From an uncultured bacterium (GTDB taxonomy: Bacteria; Pseudomonadota; Alphaproteobacteria; CAISDR01): 16,161 bases of DNA. Shown piece by piece: positions 15,496 to 16,161 of this stretch. How positions within the stretch are numbered: the stretch's first letter is position 1; every line of letters begins with the position of its first letter. The position numbers were made by a program, and so were the translations under genes. Below the pieces are notes generated by a model. That model searched no databases. It was not told where the DNA came from and saw nothing but the letters and a program-made list of their open reading frames with translations. Location of the stretch: NCBI GenBank assembly GCA_903884125.1, contig CAISDR010000455.1, forward strand, positions 1 to 16,161, written 5' to 3'.

Positions 15496-15627
15496 GAAAC
15501 CTCGATACTCCTGCGCGAATTTTTAATAATGCTTGCGTCAGCGCGCAACACGAACCAAATCTTAAGCAAGCGATTGAAGATAGTCCATCTTGATATCAAT
15601 CAGCCATTTCGAAATGAGGTCCGAACG
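15496..15627. promoter_or_regulatory. Divergent uraH/uraD control region with dyads
   Basis: This 132-bp region must drive the nine-gene minus-strand operon and divergent uraD. On the minus strand a possible promoter is TTGCGC followed 17 nt later by TAAAAA (roughly 15551-15523), a weak match. Dyad elements are TTGCG-N6-CGCAA (15535-15550), an imperfect palindrome TGAAGAT-AGTCC-ATCTTGA (15575-15593), and a perfect 10-bp palindrome TTGATATCAA (15590-15599). The last two overlap and are close in style to Lrp/AsnC-type or FNR-type half-sites, so they are candidate operators for the operon-encoded Lrp protein. GAGG at 15616-15619 is the uraD ribosome binding site. Confidence 0.5.
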
Positions 15628-16152
15628 GTGTCAACTTTACAGCCAAGACCAAGTCAACTGGATCGGGACGGCTTTATTCAGGCATTTGGCGGTGTCTATG
15701 AACATTCCCCCTGGATTGCCGCAGGCGCATTTGATGCGGGTTTGGGACCTGATGCCGATCAGGCATCACGCCTGGCGCAAAAAATGGCTGCGGTCGTGGA
15801 TATGGCCGAACCGGCAAAAAAATTGGCATTGCTGCAGGCACATCCGGAACTGGCTGGCAAACTTGCTATTGCAGGCGGCCTGACTTCGGAATCAAAACGC
15901 GAACAGGCTGGCGCCGGGCTGGATCAGTGCAGCCCCGAGGAGTTTGACCAGTTCCAGTTGCTAAACCAGCGTTATCGTGCCCGCTTTGACTTTCCCTTTA
16001 TCATTGCGGTGGGTGGTCTTGACCGCGTGGCAATATTATCCGCATTCGCACAGCGCGTTGAAAATTCGCGACAGATCGAATTTGAAACCGCCCTGAAGCA
16101 GGTTCATCGCATAGCGCTGCTGCGCCTTCGACGCATGGTCAAAGCGGACTAG
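15628..16152 (+). CDS. uraD: OHCU decarboxylase UraD, GTG start
   Basis: This 174-residue enzyme decarboxylates OHCU to S-(+)-allantoin, making the product stereospecific before PuuE acts. GTG 15628 is chosen because GAGG lies 8 nt upstream (15616-15619) and it yields the usual length (about 165-175); the open frame itself extends far upstream over uraH without family character. Family motifs are FIQAFGGVYEHSPWIA (16-31), LLQAHPELAGK with catalytic His72, LTSESKREQAGAGLD (Glu92) and LNQRYRARFDFPFIIAVGG (112-130), the last being the conserved 'F-x-F-P-F-I' stretch. It is divergent from uraH, whose product is its substrate. The stop TAG lies 9 nt from the window end. Confidence 0.96.
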   Translation: MSTLQPRPSQLDRDGFIQAFGGVYEHSPWIAAGAFDAGLGPDADQASRLAQKMAAVVDMAEPAKKLALLQAHPELAGKLAIAGGLTSESKREQAGAGLDQCSPEEFDQFQLLNQRYRARFDFPFIIAVGGLDRVAILSAFAQRVENSRQIEFETALKQVHRIALLRLRRMVKAD

Positions 16153-16161
16153 CGAAAGATG

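Noticed and set aside
15193..15627. Long upstream extension of the uraD frame starting at ATG 15193
   Set aside because: It runs antisense through uraH, whose family motifs are complete. The GTG at 15628 with GAGG upstream gives the expected UraD start.
16159..16161. ATG at the very end of the window as the start of another gene after uraD
   Set aside because: Only the three bases are visible and there is no convincing ribosome binding site, so no gene can be supported.

Overview
The window looks like a chromosomal segment of a Gram-negative, respiring bacterium, most likely an alphaproteobacterium and perhaps a sphingomonad. The reasons are a large TonB-dependent receptor, a membrane urate dehydrogenase with a fused cytochrome c (PuuD), a two-subunit XdhA/XdhB xanthine dehydrogenase, and a moderately GC-rich sequence with tightly packed genes. 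The taxonomic call is an inference. I see no mobile elements, CRISPR arrays, tRNA or rRNA.

Left part (1-2908): the N-terminal piece of a phytanoyl-CoA dioxygenase-like gene runs off the left edge on the minus strand. Next come a strong minus-strand terminator and a complete TonB-dependent outer-membrane receptor, also minus. A divergent control region separates the receptor from the plus-strand genes.

Middle part (2909-5227, plus strand): a Gfo/Idh/MocA oxidoreductase, then a 52-aa zinc-ribbon-like DUF2256 gene with a GTG start (4019-4177). After a short unexplained spacer comes a guanidino-group-modifying enzyme (GME) resembling the arginine dihydrolase domain of ArgZ/AgrE. Its 3' end overlaps the end of the purine operon tail to tail.

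Right part (5178-15495, minus strand): one ten-kilobase operon of nine genes with no intergenic spacing. In transcription order they are uraH, xdhA, xdhB, xdhC, puuD, puuE, an allantoate amidohydrolase, a ureidoglycine-glyoxylate aminotransferase, and an Lrp/AsnC regulator. Every junction is adjacent or overlapping (TGAATG, TTGA, TGATG, TGATG, ATGA, ATGA, ATGA, then a 17-nt overlap), so translational coupling is likely throughout. Divergent from uraH is uraD (15628-16152), with a GTG start.

Together the genes form a nearly complete purine catabolic route: hypoxanthine/xanthine to urate (XdhAB, matured by XdhC), then 5-hydroxyisourate (PuuD), OHCU (UraH), S-allantoin (UraD), allantoate (PuuE), S-ureidoglycine (amidohydrolase), and finally oxalurate plus glycine (aminotransferase). 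No enzyme known to consume oxalurate (oxamate carbamoyltransferase, AllFGH) and no purine permease is in the window. The convergent GME hydrolase is the most interesting unassigned neighbour, because its superfamily attacks guanidino and ureido carbons and oxalurate carries a ureido group.
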